In this document: positions 8,042 to 15,623 of the stretch, piece by piece
Layout of the letters: each line of letters starts with the position of its first letter
Position numbering within the stretch: the stretch's first letter is position 1
Origin: Culturomica sp.
Lineage (GTDB): Bacteria; Bacteroidota; Bacteroidia; Bacteroidales; Marinifilaceae
Assembly (NCBI GenBank): GCA_031271755.1
Contig: JAISVB010000047.1
Span: 1-64,000 of the forward strand
Reading direction: 5' to 3'
DNA length: 64,000 bases
Translations under genes and position numbers: made by a program
Notes under the pieces: model-generated
Told to the model about the DNA's origin: nothing
Database searches by the model: none
What the model saw: the letters and a program-made list of their open reading frames with translations, nothing else

Positions 8042-8644
8042 ATGGAGATAAAGAACGTGGTATTTGATCTGGGCGGAGTGGTCATCGTCTGGGATCCGGA
8101 AAAGATCAAGCGGGAATTTCCGGGCGACAAAAAAGCGCCGGCCTTCCTCTTCGAGAACGGCTTTTTCAGTGAATATTGGACGGAATTTGACCGGGGAACC
8201 CTGACAGAAGGGGAATTGATCGAAAAATTGGCAAAACGCTCCGGTTCCGATGTGGAAGAGTGGCGCAAGCTTATCGAATACATCAAAGGCTCATTGGCGG
8301 ATCTGCCCGTCACCTGCGAATTAATGCACGATCTAAAGGAAACCGGCCACCGCCTCTTTTGCATCTCCAACCTGTCGGTGGAATTTTACCGGTACATACA
8401 GAACCGTCCCTTTTTCCACTACCTGGAAGGAAAAATCATATCGGGCATTGAAAAAGTAGTAAAACCGGATCCCGCCATCTTCACCCTCCTCTTGGAGCGC
8501 TACGGGCTGAAAGCAGAAGAAACCCTCTTCATCGACGATCTGGAAGCCAACGTCAAAGCAGCCGCTGCCATGGGATTCCGGGTAGTGCATTACACCGACC
8601 CGCAGGAAAAGAGTTTAGAAGTGCGCCGCCTGACGGGGCTTTAA
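8042..8644 (+). CDS. HAD-superfamily (subfamily IA) phosphatase
   Basis: 200 aa, the usual length for small HAD-IA enzymes such as the YihX sugar-phosphate phosphatases. Motif I is VVFDLGGVVIVWD (family DxGGV form), motif II CISNLS, the motif III lysine lies in VVKPDPAIFTLLLERYGL, and motif IV is ETLFIDDLEANVKAAAAMG. Note that motif I ends LGGVV, so the second Asp of DxDxT is replaced by Gly. This is common in the YihX-like group and is not a sign of inactivity. Cytosolic; the substrate cannot be told from sequence. Its stop overlaps the end of the convergent glutaminase gene by four bases. Confidence 0.85.
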   Translation: MEIKNVVFDLGGVVIVWDPEKIKREFPGDKKAPAFLFENGFFSEYWTEFDRGTLTEGELIEKLAKRSGSDVEEWRKLIEYIKGSLADLPVTCELMHDLKETGHRLFCISNLSVEFYRYIQNRPFFHYLEGKIISGIEKVVKPDPAIFTLLLERYGLKAEETLFIDDLEANVKAAAAMGFRVVHYTDPQEKSLEVRRLTGL

Positions 8645-9555
8645 AAAATAGAGATGCCGATCTCGGTGGTAAAGCGTTCCAGCGCTTCGATACCCATCAC
8701 CGAATTACCGTGAGGATTCAGCTCCGGGCTCCAGACCGCAATACTCAACTGCCCCGGAATAATAGCCACGATCCCTCCGCCTACGCCGCTCTTTCCCGGC
8801 ATACCGACCCGGAAAGCGAAATCGCCCGACTCGTCGTAAAACCCGCAGGTCAGCATCAGGGCGTTCAATCTCTTGGCCCGGCTTACGGTCAGCATCTCCT
8901 CCCGGTTGTGCGGATTGGTTCCGTGGTTGGCCAAAAAAAGGAACGAGCGGGCCAACTCTTCGCAATTCATGGAGATGCTGCACTGGTGGCAATAGATATC
9001 GATCAACCTCTCCACATCGTTGCGGATATTTCCGAAACTCTTCATAAAATACCCCAGCGCCCGGTTCCGGCTGGAGTGCTCCAATTCGGAAGCCGCAACG
9101 ACCTTGTCGTAATAAATATCATCGTTCCCCGCCAGCTCCCGGACAAATTCCAGCAGCGCCTCCTTGGGGCGGGGATACAGGTCGGCCAGCTTATCGGTTA
9201 CCACCAAAGCGCCCGCATTGATAAAAGGATTGCGCGGTTTTCCCTGCTCGTGCTCCAACTGCACCAGCGAATTGAACGGCGTACCGGACGGTTCCCGGCC
9301 GACATAATTCCAGAGTTGATTCCCCAGATGCCGCACCACCATCGAAAGAGCAAAAACCTTCGAAATACTCTGAATGGAAAACTTCGTCCGGTAATCGCCC
9401 GTACCGATCACCTTCCCATCCATCGTGGCAACAGCGATCCCGAACTGCTCCGGATTCACTTCCGCCAAAGCCGGAATATAACTTGCCACCTTCCCCTGTC
9501 CCGCAAAAGGCAATACCTCCCGGTATATCTTCTCAATAACTTCCTGGTAATTCAT
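8641..9555 (-). CDS. glsA: Glutaminase (glsA family)
   Basis: 304 aa from ATG 9553-9555, the usual length. It hydrolyses L-glutamine to glutamate and ammonia in the cytosol. It has the beta-lactamase-like serine fold: FSIQSISKVFAL carries the catalytic SxxK, and NPFINAGALVVTD, SSRNRALGYFMKSFGN, CSISMNCEELA and RVGMPGKSGVGGGIVAIIPG are all typical. An in-frame upstream extension to 9612 crosses the TATCTTTG promoter box at 9591-9598 and is rejected. In acid-tolerant gut bacteria such glutaminases help acid resistance; no companion transporter is seen here. Confidence 0.94.
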   Translation of the reverse strand: MNYQEVIEKIYREVLPFAGQGKVASYIPALAEVNPEQFGIAVATMDGKVIGTGDYRTKFSIQSISKVFALSMVVRHLGNQLWNYVGREPSGTPFNSLVQLEHEQGKPRNPFINAGALVVTDKLADLYPRPKEALLEFVRELAGNDDIYYDKVVAASELEHSSRNRALGYFMKSFGNIRNDVERLIDIYCHQCSISMNCEELARSFLFLANHGTNPHNREEMLTVSRAKRLNALMLTCGFYDESGDFAFRVGMPGKSGVGGGIVAIIPGQLSIAVWSPELNPHGNSVMGIEALERFTTEIGISIF

Positions 9556-9590
9556 AAAGCTGATTTTTGAATGGGTTTTCTGCGCAGGTG

Positions 9591-9598
9591 CAAAGATA
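9591..9598 (-). promoter_or_regulatory. -7 box for glsA
   Basis: The minus strand reads TATCTTTG, 36 bp upstream of the glsA ATG. It also marks the border of the accessory patch, since left of it the genes are core and right of it they are not. Confidence 0.5.
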
Positions 9599-9702
9599 TG
9601 GATTATTCCCAAAACCGCATAAAATGAGGCATATATATAGAAAGTTTACATGATTTCCAATCCTTTCATCGCTGTTTTTATACGGACGGAATGATTCCTC
9701 TG

Positions 9703-10026
9703 TCAAGGGACGATCAAACCGTCGTCAATTAATTCTTGTTTAAGTTTTTTATATGACTCCAATAAAAGCTGATCATCTTCGGGTGTATTTTCCAAATTTA
9801 CGCGCACAGCAGGCGATACCTGTTCAATGTTATCATAAATGATCGTAAAACGATCGCCCGGTTCAAGATCGGCACTGTACCATGTATAAGGTATTCCGTT
9901 ACGCTCCATGCAGCCGAAATACAATCTGTAAGGCCCTTCTTTATTTGACAGGAGGATATCCGTAATACCACTGCGGGATGCCCCGTACCATTTTTTATCG
10001 CCTGTGTCTAAAATAAACCCGTTCAT
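9703..10026 (-). CDS. Small protein of a local tandem family (copy A)
   Basis: 107 aa, no recognised domain. It starts MNGFILD and ends with WYSADLEPGDRFTIIYDNIEQVSP and the C-terminal helix ESYKKLKQELIDDGLI. The same layout (MxGF start, W-x(6)-GD-h-h-h-x(6)-SP-like core, LxxxLxxxGL end) is found in the neighbours at 10023-10202, 10261-10608 and 10619-10930, so these are paralogues. No signal peptide or membrane segment. Its ATG overlaps the stop codon of the dead copy upstream (ATGA), implying the two were once translationally coupled. Arrays like this are often immunity proteins for polymorphic toxins, but no toxin is next to it, so that remains a guess. Confidence 0.6.
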   Translation of the reverse strand: MNGFILDTGDKKWYGASRSGITDILLSNKEGPYRLYFGCMERNGIPYTWYSADLEPGDRFTIIYDNIEQVSPAVRVNLENTPEDDQLLLESYKKLKQELIDDGLIVP

Positions 10027-10202
10027 AATAACCCCTTGCTTTGTAAATACTGTTCCAATCTGAGGAATTTATCCAATTTTGACAGGGGACGCACTGTTTC
10101 ATCATGAATGCATTTCACGGGCTCAGAAACACAATCTATATCAGCAAACTTAATCTCAAATCGATCGCCAATACGGATGGGCGCATCGCACCACGCTATT
10201 TT
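10023..10202 (-). pseudogene. 5'-truncated copy of the tandem small-protein family
   Basis: The minus-strand frame ending TGA at 10023-10025 encodes IAWCDAPIRIGDRFEIKFAD, then IDCVSEPVK and finally KFLRLEQYLQSKGLL. This aligns with the second half of the copies at 9703 and 10619 (W, GD, DI-x-x-VS, L-x-x-x-L-x-x-x-GL). Upstream in the same frame a TAA appears four codons before the homology starts, and there is no start codon, so the N-terminal half is lost. The frame is otherwise clean, which suggests recent decay. Only about 60 bp separate it from the gene at 10261. Confidence 0.6.
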
Positions 10203-10260
10203 TGTTTGTGTTTATTGCTTTGGCGCGTATGCTAATATGCCATATCGGCCGGTTGATGAA

Positions 10261-10608
10261 TTATATGACTCCCTCCTCCTTGAGGATAATTTCCAGTTTT
10301 CGAAATGTTTCCAGTTTCCACTCTAACTCCCAATTTTCACTTCGCTCTTTTATCATTTTCGCATATTCGGGATCTATCAGGCTGATCTTTTCATGATTTT
10401 CAGCCGTAATGGCCTCCGAAGCGCTATCAAATTCCGCAATTTCGACTTCAAACTCAAATTCTTCTCTGACGATTTGCCATGAAGCAAGGATTCCTCCCCC
10501 CTCAAAAATAAATTCATTTCGAACTAAATTAGCAGCCAAATGAACGTTGGAGTCGGGAACTCCGATTCGGAATTCCCGTCCCATGTATTGAACGATAAAC
10601 CCTGTCAT
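10261..10608 (-). CDS. Small protein of the local tandem family (copy C, divergent)
   Basis: 115 aa, acidic, no recognised domain. It begins MTGFIVQYMGREF and ends TFRKLEIILKEEGVI, sharing the MxGF start and the LxxxLxxxG end of its neighbours. The middle (ILASWQIVREEFEFEVEIAE) is a beta-rich stretch in the place where the others have W..GD. It starts 10 bp after the stop of the gene at 10619 and is very probably in one transcript with it. Function unknown. Confidence 0.55.
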   Translation of the reverse strand: MTGFIVQYMGREFRIGVPDSNVHLAANLVRNEFIFEGGGILASWQIVREEFEFEVEIAEFDSASEAITAENHEKISLIDPEYAKMIKERSENWELEWKLETFRKLEIILKEEGVI

Positions 10609-10618
10609 AATTATTGAT

Positions 10619-10930
10619 CTATACCAGTCCTTTATCTTCGAGTTCCTGTTTAAGAGTATAATAGCTCTTTTTCATATCATCTCTATCAAGAGGTCTTCTG
10701 GCCTTCAAAGGGGAGATATTGCCGATCTCTTTTATGCGCACATGTATTTTATCTCCTATTTGAAGTTCTCTGTCATACCAGTCAAGGCAATACGATTTTG
10801 AATCTATTCCTTTTACTGATAGATAGTTATCAATTCGATCATATCCAATACCCATTAGGATAGATACAAGACTATCCGAAGCTACATTGATCGCCTCTTC
10901 GTTATTTATTTTTATTTCAAAACCCATCAT
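10619..10930 (-). CDS. Small protein of the local tandem family (copy B)
   Basis: 103 aa. Core DWYDRELQIGDKIHVRIKEI then GNISP, and end YYTLKQELEDKGLV; with the copy at 9703 it shares W, GD, the following I/V strand, SP and the KLKQEL..GL tail. Two adjacent ATGs (10930 and 10927) could serve as start. No export signal. It is preceded 39 bp upstream by a small four-helix membrane protein on the same strand. Function unknown. Confidence 0.55.
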   Translation of the reverse strand: MMGFEIKINNEEAINVASDSLVSILMGIGYDRIDNYLSVKGIDSKSYCLDWYDRELQIGDKIHVRIKEIGNISPLKARRPLDRDDMKKSYYTLKQELEDKGLV

Positions 10931-10969
10931 GATTTCATACGCTTGTTTAAATGATTGATTACAATCTCT

Positions 10970-11365
10970 TTAAATAGACCAGTAGCTTGGCAAAAACAAT
11001 GCACTCAAACAAAATATGGCATCCTGTCGCTTTGCGTTCAAGATAAAATAGAGCAGACAAATGATATTGATGATGCGGCATATCAGTATGCCCAAAGTAA
11101 GCAGATCATTTTCAGGTAAATACATGACTACAACTGTCAACGCGATTAATCCGGCAACGACTACATTTGATATCATATAAAAATAGGTTTCCAAAACTTT
11201 TCGATGCTCATTTTTAAATAATAAAAGGAGTTTTCCGGGCACAATTACAATAGATAACAGAAGAGCTGTAATCGTGTATAAAAAAGAAGGCAAAACCCCT
11301 TTCATCGTAAAAAAATAGAGAACGGCCAGAACAAAAATACCGATACTGTCCCAATATTTTTTCAT
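10970..11365 (-). CDS. Small four-helix membrane protein, unknown
   Basis: 131 aa with four predicted membrane segments: about 8-24 (IGIFVLAVLYFFTM), 26-50, 66-86 (MISNVVVAGLIALTVVVMYL) and 92-112 (GILICRIINIICLLYFIL). No family recognised. Its ATG overlaps the stop of the fragment upstream (GTATGA), so the two were translated as a coupled pair. It heads the array of small paralogues and could be part of the same unit. Confidence 0.5.
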   Translation of the reverse strand: MKKYWDSIGIFVLAVLYFFTMKGVLPSFLYTITALLLSIVIVPGKLLLLFKNEHRKVLETYFYMISNVVVAGLIALTVVVMYLPENDLLTLGILICRIINIICLLYFILNAKRQDAIFCLSALFLPSYWSI

Positions 11366-11475
11366 ACCTTTAGAAGGTAGTTATTTGGATGGTAAATTAG
11401 TAAAACTGTGTGACAAAATAGGTAAATAAAAATAAAAATCCAATTTTTTACACCTTTTTTGTAAATGGATAACAT
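11362..11475 (-). pseudogene. C-terminal remnant of a membrane protein cut by the YhcG segment
   Basis: The frame ending TGA at 11362 encodes a hydrophobic tail (NWIFIFIYLFCHTVLLIY). Its N-terminal continuation runs antisense into the YhcG-like remnant that begins at 11465, and reads as non-biological sequence there. The parent gene therefore probably lost its 5' part when the YhcG segment arrived. An ATG at 11475 could still give a 37-residue peptide. It is coupled (ATGA) to the membrane gene downstream. Confidence 0.4.
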
Positions 11476-11788
11476 AAACAAGATATAGCCGAGTTGATAA
11501 AAGACTCCGATTTCAAGCAATGGCTTGTTGATTTGAAGGTTCGCATCCGCCAAAGCCAACTCCGGGCGATGGTGAAAGTGAACGATGAGATGTTACGCCT
11601 CTATTGGGATTTGGGGCGATATAGTCATTAGACAAATGGCGGCCAAATGGGTGGCTGGTTTTTCGAGAATTTGAGCAAAGAGTTGAAGGATGAATTTCCA
11701 GATATACAGGGCTTTTCAACCACGAATCTTAAATATTGCTAATACTTTTATCAGTTTTATTCGTTGGATAAGTGTGAGTCGGGTGTTT
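11465..11788 (+). pseudogene. YhcG/DUF1016 (PD-(D/E)XK nuclease family) remnant
   Basis: The plus strand carries scattered but clear pieces of a YhcG-family N-terminus in shifting frames: MDNINKI, then IKDSDFKQWLVDLKVRIRQS, QLRAMVKVNDEMLRLYWDLG, DIVIRQMAAKW, FFENLSKELKDEFPDIQGFS and TTNLKYC-x-YFYQFY. A duplicated TA (KI-TAG-ccgag) breaks the frame after seven codons; two more shifts lie near 11620 and 11660, and one in-frame TAG near 11741. The catalytic C-terminal domain is missing; homology stops where the convergent rhuM gene ends. YhcG proteins sit in defence islands and near type I restriction genes, so this is a scar of a mobile or defence module. Confidence 0.75.
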
Positions 11789-12829
11789 TCATTTCGCCGG
11801 GGTGTCCGTTTTCTTTGGGCGAGCCGTACCGGCGATCTTCAGTTTCTCATTCGCCTGTTCGATGCTCGCGATAAACTGCTTCTCCACCTCGGAGAGTTCG
11901 TCGAGGCTTTTATTCTTGTATGCATCGTACTCCTCTAACGCTTTTTTCTGTGCCAGTTCGGCAGATATTTTTCCGGCGTGGGTCAGAACGTCCTGTCGGC
12001 TCATCGTGATAAAGCCGTCCAATACCTCAATCCAGTCTTTCATGTACATTGGCTTCTGCCGCATAGCATTGATCTCGGCTATGTCGAGATAGGCCGAGAC
12101 GAGCCGGTTCAGCAGGGCGAGTTCCTCTTCGGCAAGGTAGTTCTTGGCTACGGTGATATCCTGTTTGGTCGGCTTCTTGCCTTTGAACGCCGTCAGGCCC
12201 ATGAACGGCAGGGTGGCGTTAGCGCGTTGGAAAACGATCTCTGCGGCAGTGTGTCCATGCGCGGCCCAATGGAGTTTGTTCTGTACGGTCTGAAAGAACC
12301 TCTGCGTAACCTCCGCCCGTGGGTCGTAGTCGATGCTGGTCGCGTAGATTTCGAGGACTTTGCGATAGAATATCTTTTCGGACGAGCGGATGTCTCGTAT
12401 GCGTTCGAGCAGTTCGTTGAAATATCCGCCGCCCTGTTTCACTAGTTCATCGTTCATCGTGAAGCCCTTGATGAGGTATTCGCGCAGGCGTTCGGTGGCC
12501 CAGATACGGAATTGTGTTCCCCGCAGAGACTTCACCCGATAGCCGACCGAGATAATCACGTCCAGATTGTAAAACTTCGTCCGGTAGTTTTTCCCGTCGG
12601 CGGCAGTTGTTAAGTAATCCTTGACAACTGAACTTTCGTTCAACTCTCCCTGCTCGAAAACATTCCGAATATGCAGGCTGATATTTTGCTTGGTCGTTTG
12701 AAACAGCTCCGCCATATCGGCTTGTGTCAGCCAAACGGTGTTGTCTTCCAGACGCACCTGTATCCTTATATGCCCGTCGTCGGATTGATACAGGAGGATT
12801 TCGCTATTTAGGGGTTGGGGCAACATCAT
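11789..12829 (-). CDS. rhuM: RhuM family protein
   Basis: 346 aa, full length for the RhuM family, named after a gene on Salmonella pathogenicity island 3. The N-terminal part holds a helix-turn-helix-like start (VWLTQADMAELFQTTKQNIS, residues about 32-51). It is followed by the conserved YNLDVIISVGYRVKS and RGTQFRIWATERLREYLIKG, also seen in phage antirepressor-like proteins. The C-terminal half is helical (RLVSAYLDIAEINAMR). The molecular role is not established; in Bacteroidota the gene often travels with restriction or defence genes. It is intact here, ends exactly where the YhcG remnant ends, and has its own divergent upstream region. Two adjacent ATGs (12829, 12826) are possible starts. 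Confidence 0.85.
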   Translation of the reverse strand: MMLPQPLNSEILLYQSDDGHIRIQVRLEDNTVWLTQADMAELFQTTKQNISLHIRNVFEQGELNESSVVKDYLTTAADGKNYRTKFYNLDVIISVGYRVKSLRGTQFRIWATERLREYLIKGFTMNDELVKQGGGYFNELLERIRDIRSSEKIFYRKVLEIYATSIDYDPRAEVTQRFFQTVQNKLHWAAHGHTAAEIVFQRANATLPFMGLTAFKGKKPTKQDITVAKNYLAEEELALLNRLVSAYLDIAEINAMRQKPMYMKDWIEVLDGFITMSRQDVLTHAGKISAELAQKKALEEYDAYKNKSLDELSEVEKQFIASIEQANEKLKIAGTARPKKTDTPAK

Positions 12830-12932
12830 ACGGTATATTATAACCCGTTGTGCATTTAAAATATATGTATAAAAAGTTGTTCATGTCGGATATAATCCGT
12901 ATATTTATTTGACTATCAATCATATAAATATC

Positions 12933-13106
12933 ATGAACAACTTCGGTGCAAGTTACGAAAAGATTTTGGAAACATTGCAAACCATAGAGGAGAAATCGAA
13001 TTTTCGCCGCCGGGCTTTGTTCTCCCATGTCGATGCGTTCCGAAAGCGCATGACGGAGAACATATCCCTTGCCCCGGACTACCTGATGGGTGCCGCAAGA
13101 GAATAG
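12933..13106 (+). CDS. Hypothetical 57-residue protein
   Basis: An ATG at 12933 opens a 57-codon frame (MNNFGASYEKILETLQTI ... APDYLMGAARE), basic and probably helical, divergent from rhuM. No family recognised and no clear ribosome site. It may be a real small gene of the accessory patch or the broken front end of a longer one. Low confidence. Confidence 0.3.
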   Translation: MNNFGASYEKILETLQTIEEKSNFRRRALFSHVDAFRKRMTENISLAPDYLMGAARE

Positions 13107-13208
13107 AAACGCTGTTTTCTCAAACGAAATGACCGAAATATGAACAACGTAAAAATGGCCGTAGCTTACATGCACAACGGGTTGCCTTTATTTTTTACGT
13201 ACCAAAAA

Positions 13209-14180
13209 TCAACCCATACCGATTAAGCAGCGGATCTCCTCCTCCGAAAAACGCTCCGTACAGTTTTCCGAGTTGAACTCAAAATCCGGAGCGACTTGTT
13301 GGGCGGAGTGGTGCCGCCTGTATAGCTCCATATCGGCGTACGGCGGGACGATGATGTAAAACTCCCCGGTTTCCAGGGTGTGGTAAGAGTCGTAACGGGT
13401 GATCATCTCCTCGTACAGTTTTTCCCCCGGGCGCAAACCCGTAATGCGGATCTCCGCCCCGGGATCCACGGCCCTGGCAACGGTCAGGATGTTGTACGAC
13501 TTGAGCCGGGGGGCGAAGATCTCCCCGCCCAGACCTTTCCGGATTACCTCCCAGGCAATCCGGACACACGCCTCCAGCGTAGCCATAAAACGGGTCATCC
13601 GGGGATCGGTTACCGGCAATACCCCCTCCTCCCGGGCTTTTTTCACAAAAAAAGGGATCACCGTCCCCTGGGAACCGAACATGTTCCCGTAACGGATCAC
13701 CGCCGTTTTCAGTCCCGGATGACTTTTACCGGCTCCCGTAAACAGTTTGTCCGAAAGCATCTTGCTGGCTCCGTACGCATTGTTGGCCAAAGAGGCCATA
13801 TCGGTCGAAAGGGCGACGATGCGCGGGCAGCCGTTCCTGACTGCGGCCTCGATCAAATTATGCGCCCCCGTAACATTGGTCAGGACGGCTTGCCAGGGAT
13901 CGTTTTCCGCTTCGGAAACCAACCGCACGGCAGCCGTATGGACAATAATATCCGCCCCCCGGGTCGCCTTTTCCACATCCGCGAAACAGGCCACATCTCC
14001 GGCGACAAAGCGGAGCGGGCTTTTCCCGAAGGTTTTCGCCATCGCCTGCTGCTTGCCTGCGTCCCGGGAGAAGATCACGATCTCCTTTACTCCCGGATAA
14101 CGGGCAAGCGTCATCTCCGTGAATTTCCGGCCGAAAGCCCCGGTGCCGCCGGTAATAACAATTCGTTTGTCTGTAAACAT
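13209..14180 (-). CDS. PseB/CapD-like nucleotide-sugar dehydratase (SDR), catalytic Lys replaced
   Basis: 323 aa. Extended SDR fold of the UDP-GlcNAc 4,6-dehydratase (PseB/FlaA1) group: NAD-binding ITGGTGAFGRKF at 9-20, IFSRDAGKQQAMA, VIRYGNMFGSQGTVIPFF, DPRMTRFMATLEACV, and RPGEKLYEEMI. The Tyr136/Lys140 pair (YGASK) is present. In PseB the motif is STDKA, with Asp and Lys next to each other acting in dehydration; here it reads STDMA (Asp127, Met128). The substrate-loop segment AALKQV is also changed, to AAVRLV. It may be a dehydratase with altered chemistry, an epimerase-like relative, or inactive. The gene starts one base after the MATE exporter stop, so the two form an operon; a shared role in surface-glycan or glycolipid handling is a guess. 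Confidence 0.8.
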   Translation of the reverse strand: MFTDKRIVITGGTGAFGRKFTEMTLARYPGVKEIVIFSRDAGKQQAMAKTFGKSPLRFVAGDVACFADVEKATRGADIIVHTAAVRLVSEAENDPWQAVLTNVTGAHNLIEAAVRNGCPRIVALSTDMASLANNAYGASKMLSDKLFTGAGKSHPGLKTAVIRYGNMFGSQGTVIPFFVKKAREEGVLPVTDPRMTRFMATLEACVRIAWEVIRKGLGGEIFAPRLKSYNILTVARAVDPGAEIRITGLRPGEKLYEEMITRYDSYHTLETGEFYIIVPPYADMELYRRHHSAQQVAPDFEFNSENCTERFSEEEIRCLIGMG

Positions 14181-14181
14181 T

Positions 14182-15543
14182 TCAGGCTGTTTTTAAAATA
14201 CGAAATAAACCTCTTCCCGTAATGCGATAAAAGCGCAGGCACAACAGCACGCCCGTCAGCGTCAATCCGACCGGATAACCCAGCCAAATGCCGTTGAGCC
14301 CCCACTCCAAAATAAAACCGAAAAAATAACAAACAGGCAGCGCAATGAGGAAATAACCGGTAAAGGAGCGTGCAGCCATTGCCACCACATCGTTCACCCC
14401 GCGCAAAGCATTGGCGAAAGCAATCTGCAAGGCATCCCCGAACTGAAAAGCCAGCAGGAAAAAGATCAATACGGAAACCGCCCTCAACACCTCCTCCGAT
14501 TCCGTAAAAAGCAAGCCGATGGAGTTCCGGAACAGGAAAAACCCCAACGAAACGATCACGGCTAAACAAAGGATGAGGTGATAACCGGCAACAGCGCTCC
14601 TGCGGACATTGACCCGGTCGCCCTGTCCGAAAAAATAGCTGCTCCGGACAGAGATCGCCGCCCCGATCCCGTAATAGACCATAAATCCCAGCGTCGAGAG
14701 GGAAACGACGATCTGGTGGGAGGCCAGCGCAATGCTGCCCAACCAGCCCACCATGACGCCGGTCACGCTGAACAGGCCCGTTTCCAAACCCATCTGCATC
14801 CCGATCATCCACCCCATTTTGTTCAGGGAGAAAAAATCCTCCCGGTTGTAACCGCTGCGCCGGTAGCCCACCAGATACCGGCGGTAACGGGTGCGGCGGT
14901 AAAAAAGCACCGCGAAGGCAGGGAGCATCAGCGCGCGGGCGATCAGGGTGGAGATACCCGCCCCGGTAAGGCCCATGGCCGGGAATCCGAACTCCCCATA
15001 GATCAGGATGTAATTTCCTATGATGTTCAGCAGGTTAGAAGAAAGCATGATATACATCGGGGTACGGGTATCGGTGATCCCGTCGGCAAACTGCTTAAAC
15101 GAATTGGTGAGCATCAAAAAGATCAGCGACGCCAATTGCAGCAGGAAATAGGGGCGGATCAGCGGCAGCAATTCAGCGGGTTGTCCCATGCGGTCTACAC
15201 AGAAGTACAAAATCCCCATCAGCAGCGTCAGGAGTATCCCCACACAGCCGTTCACCAACAAGCTGTTCCGCAACAACCGGCCTATTCTGAACGGATCCCG
15301 TCGCCCGAACAATTGCCCCACCAACGGGGTCAACCCGTAGGAAAAACCGATGCCGAACAGGATCGGAATGTTGAATACACTGTTTACAAAAGAAGCTGCC
15401 GCCAGGTCGGAAGTGCCGTATCGCCCCACCATGATGTTGTCCGCCAATCCGACAAAAACAATGCCCAACTGCCCGATCACAATGGGAACCCCCAGCCGGA
15501 TCAATGCCCGGTAATGCTCCCGGAAACAAGAGAAATATTTCAT
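14182..15543 (-). CDS. MATE-family multidrug/sodium efflux transporter
   Basis: 453 aa, 12 hydrophobic segments in two halves, as expected for MATE (NorM/DinF type) exporters in the inner membrane. Typical elements: LIRLGVPIVIGQLGIVFVGL then ADNIMVGRYG near the N-terminus, NIPILFGIGFSYGLTPLVGQ, IGRLLRNSLLV, and in the second half IALASHQIVVSLSTLGFM and FGDALQIAFANALRGVNDV. A TTG 39 bp upstream would add 13 basic residues; the ATG at 15541-15543 fits the family better. Divergent from the S37-like gene with 80 bp between starts. The substrate is not predictable. Confidence 0.92.
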   Translation of the reverse strand: MKYFSCFREHYRALIRLGVPIVIGQLGIVFVGLADNIMVGRYGTSDLAAASFVNSVFNIPILFGIGFSYGLTPLVGQLFGRRDPFRIGRLLRNSLLVNGCVGILLTLLMGILYFCVDRMGQPAELLPLIRPYFLLQLASLIFLMLTNSFKQFADGITDTRTPMYIMLSSNLLNIIGNYILIYGEFGFPAMGLTGAGISTLIARALMLPAFAVLFYRRTRYRRYLVGYRRSGYNREDFFSLNKMGWMIGMQMGLETGLFSVTGVMVGWLGSIALASHQIVVSLSTLGFMVYYGIGAAISVRSSYFFGQGDRVNVRRSAVAGYHLILCLAVIVSLGFFLFRNSIGLLFTESEEVLRAVSVLIFFLLAFQFGDALQIAFANALRGVNDVVAMAARSFTGYFLIALPVCYFFGFILEWGLNGIWLGYPVGLTLTGVLLCLRFYRITGRGLFRILKTA

Positions 15544-15623
15544 CGTCCGAAAGTATCTCTTTTTTGGAGAACCGACAATCAAAATGGCGGAAATTGATTA
15601 CCTTGCACCATTATTCAGTTGGT

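Noticed and set aside
13140..13227. A 28-codon frame after the small protein at 12933 (MNNVKMAVAYMHNGL...)
   Set aside because: Too short, overlaps the end of the pseB-like gene and has no ribosome site or family match.
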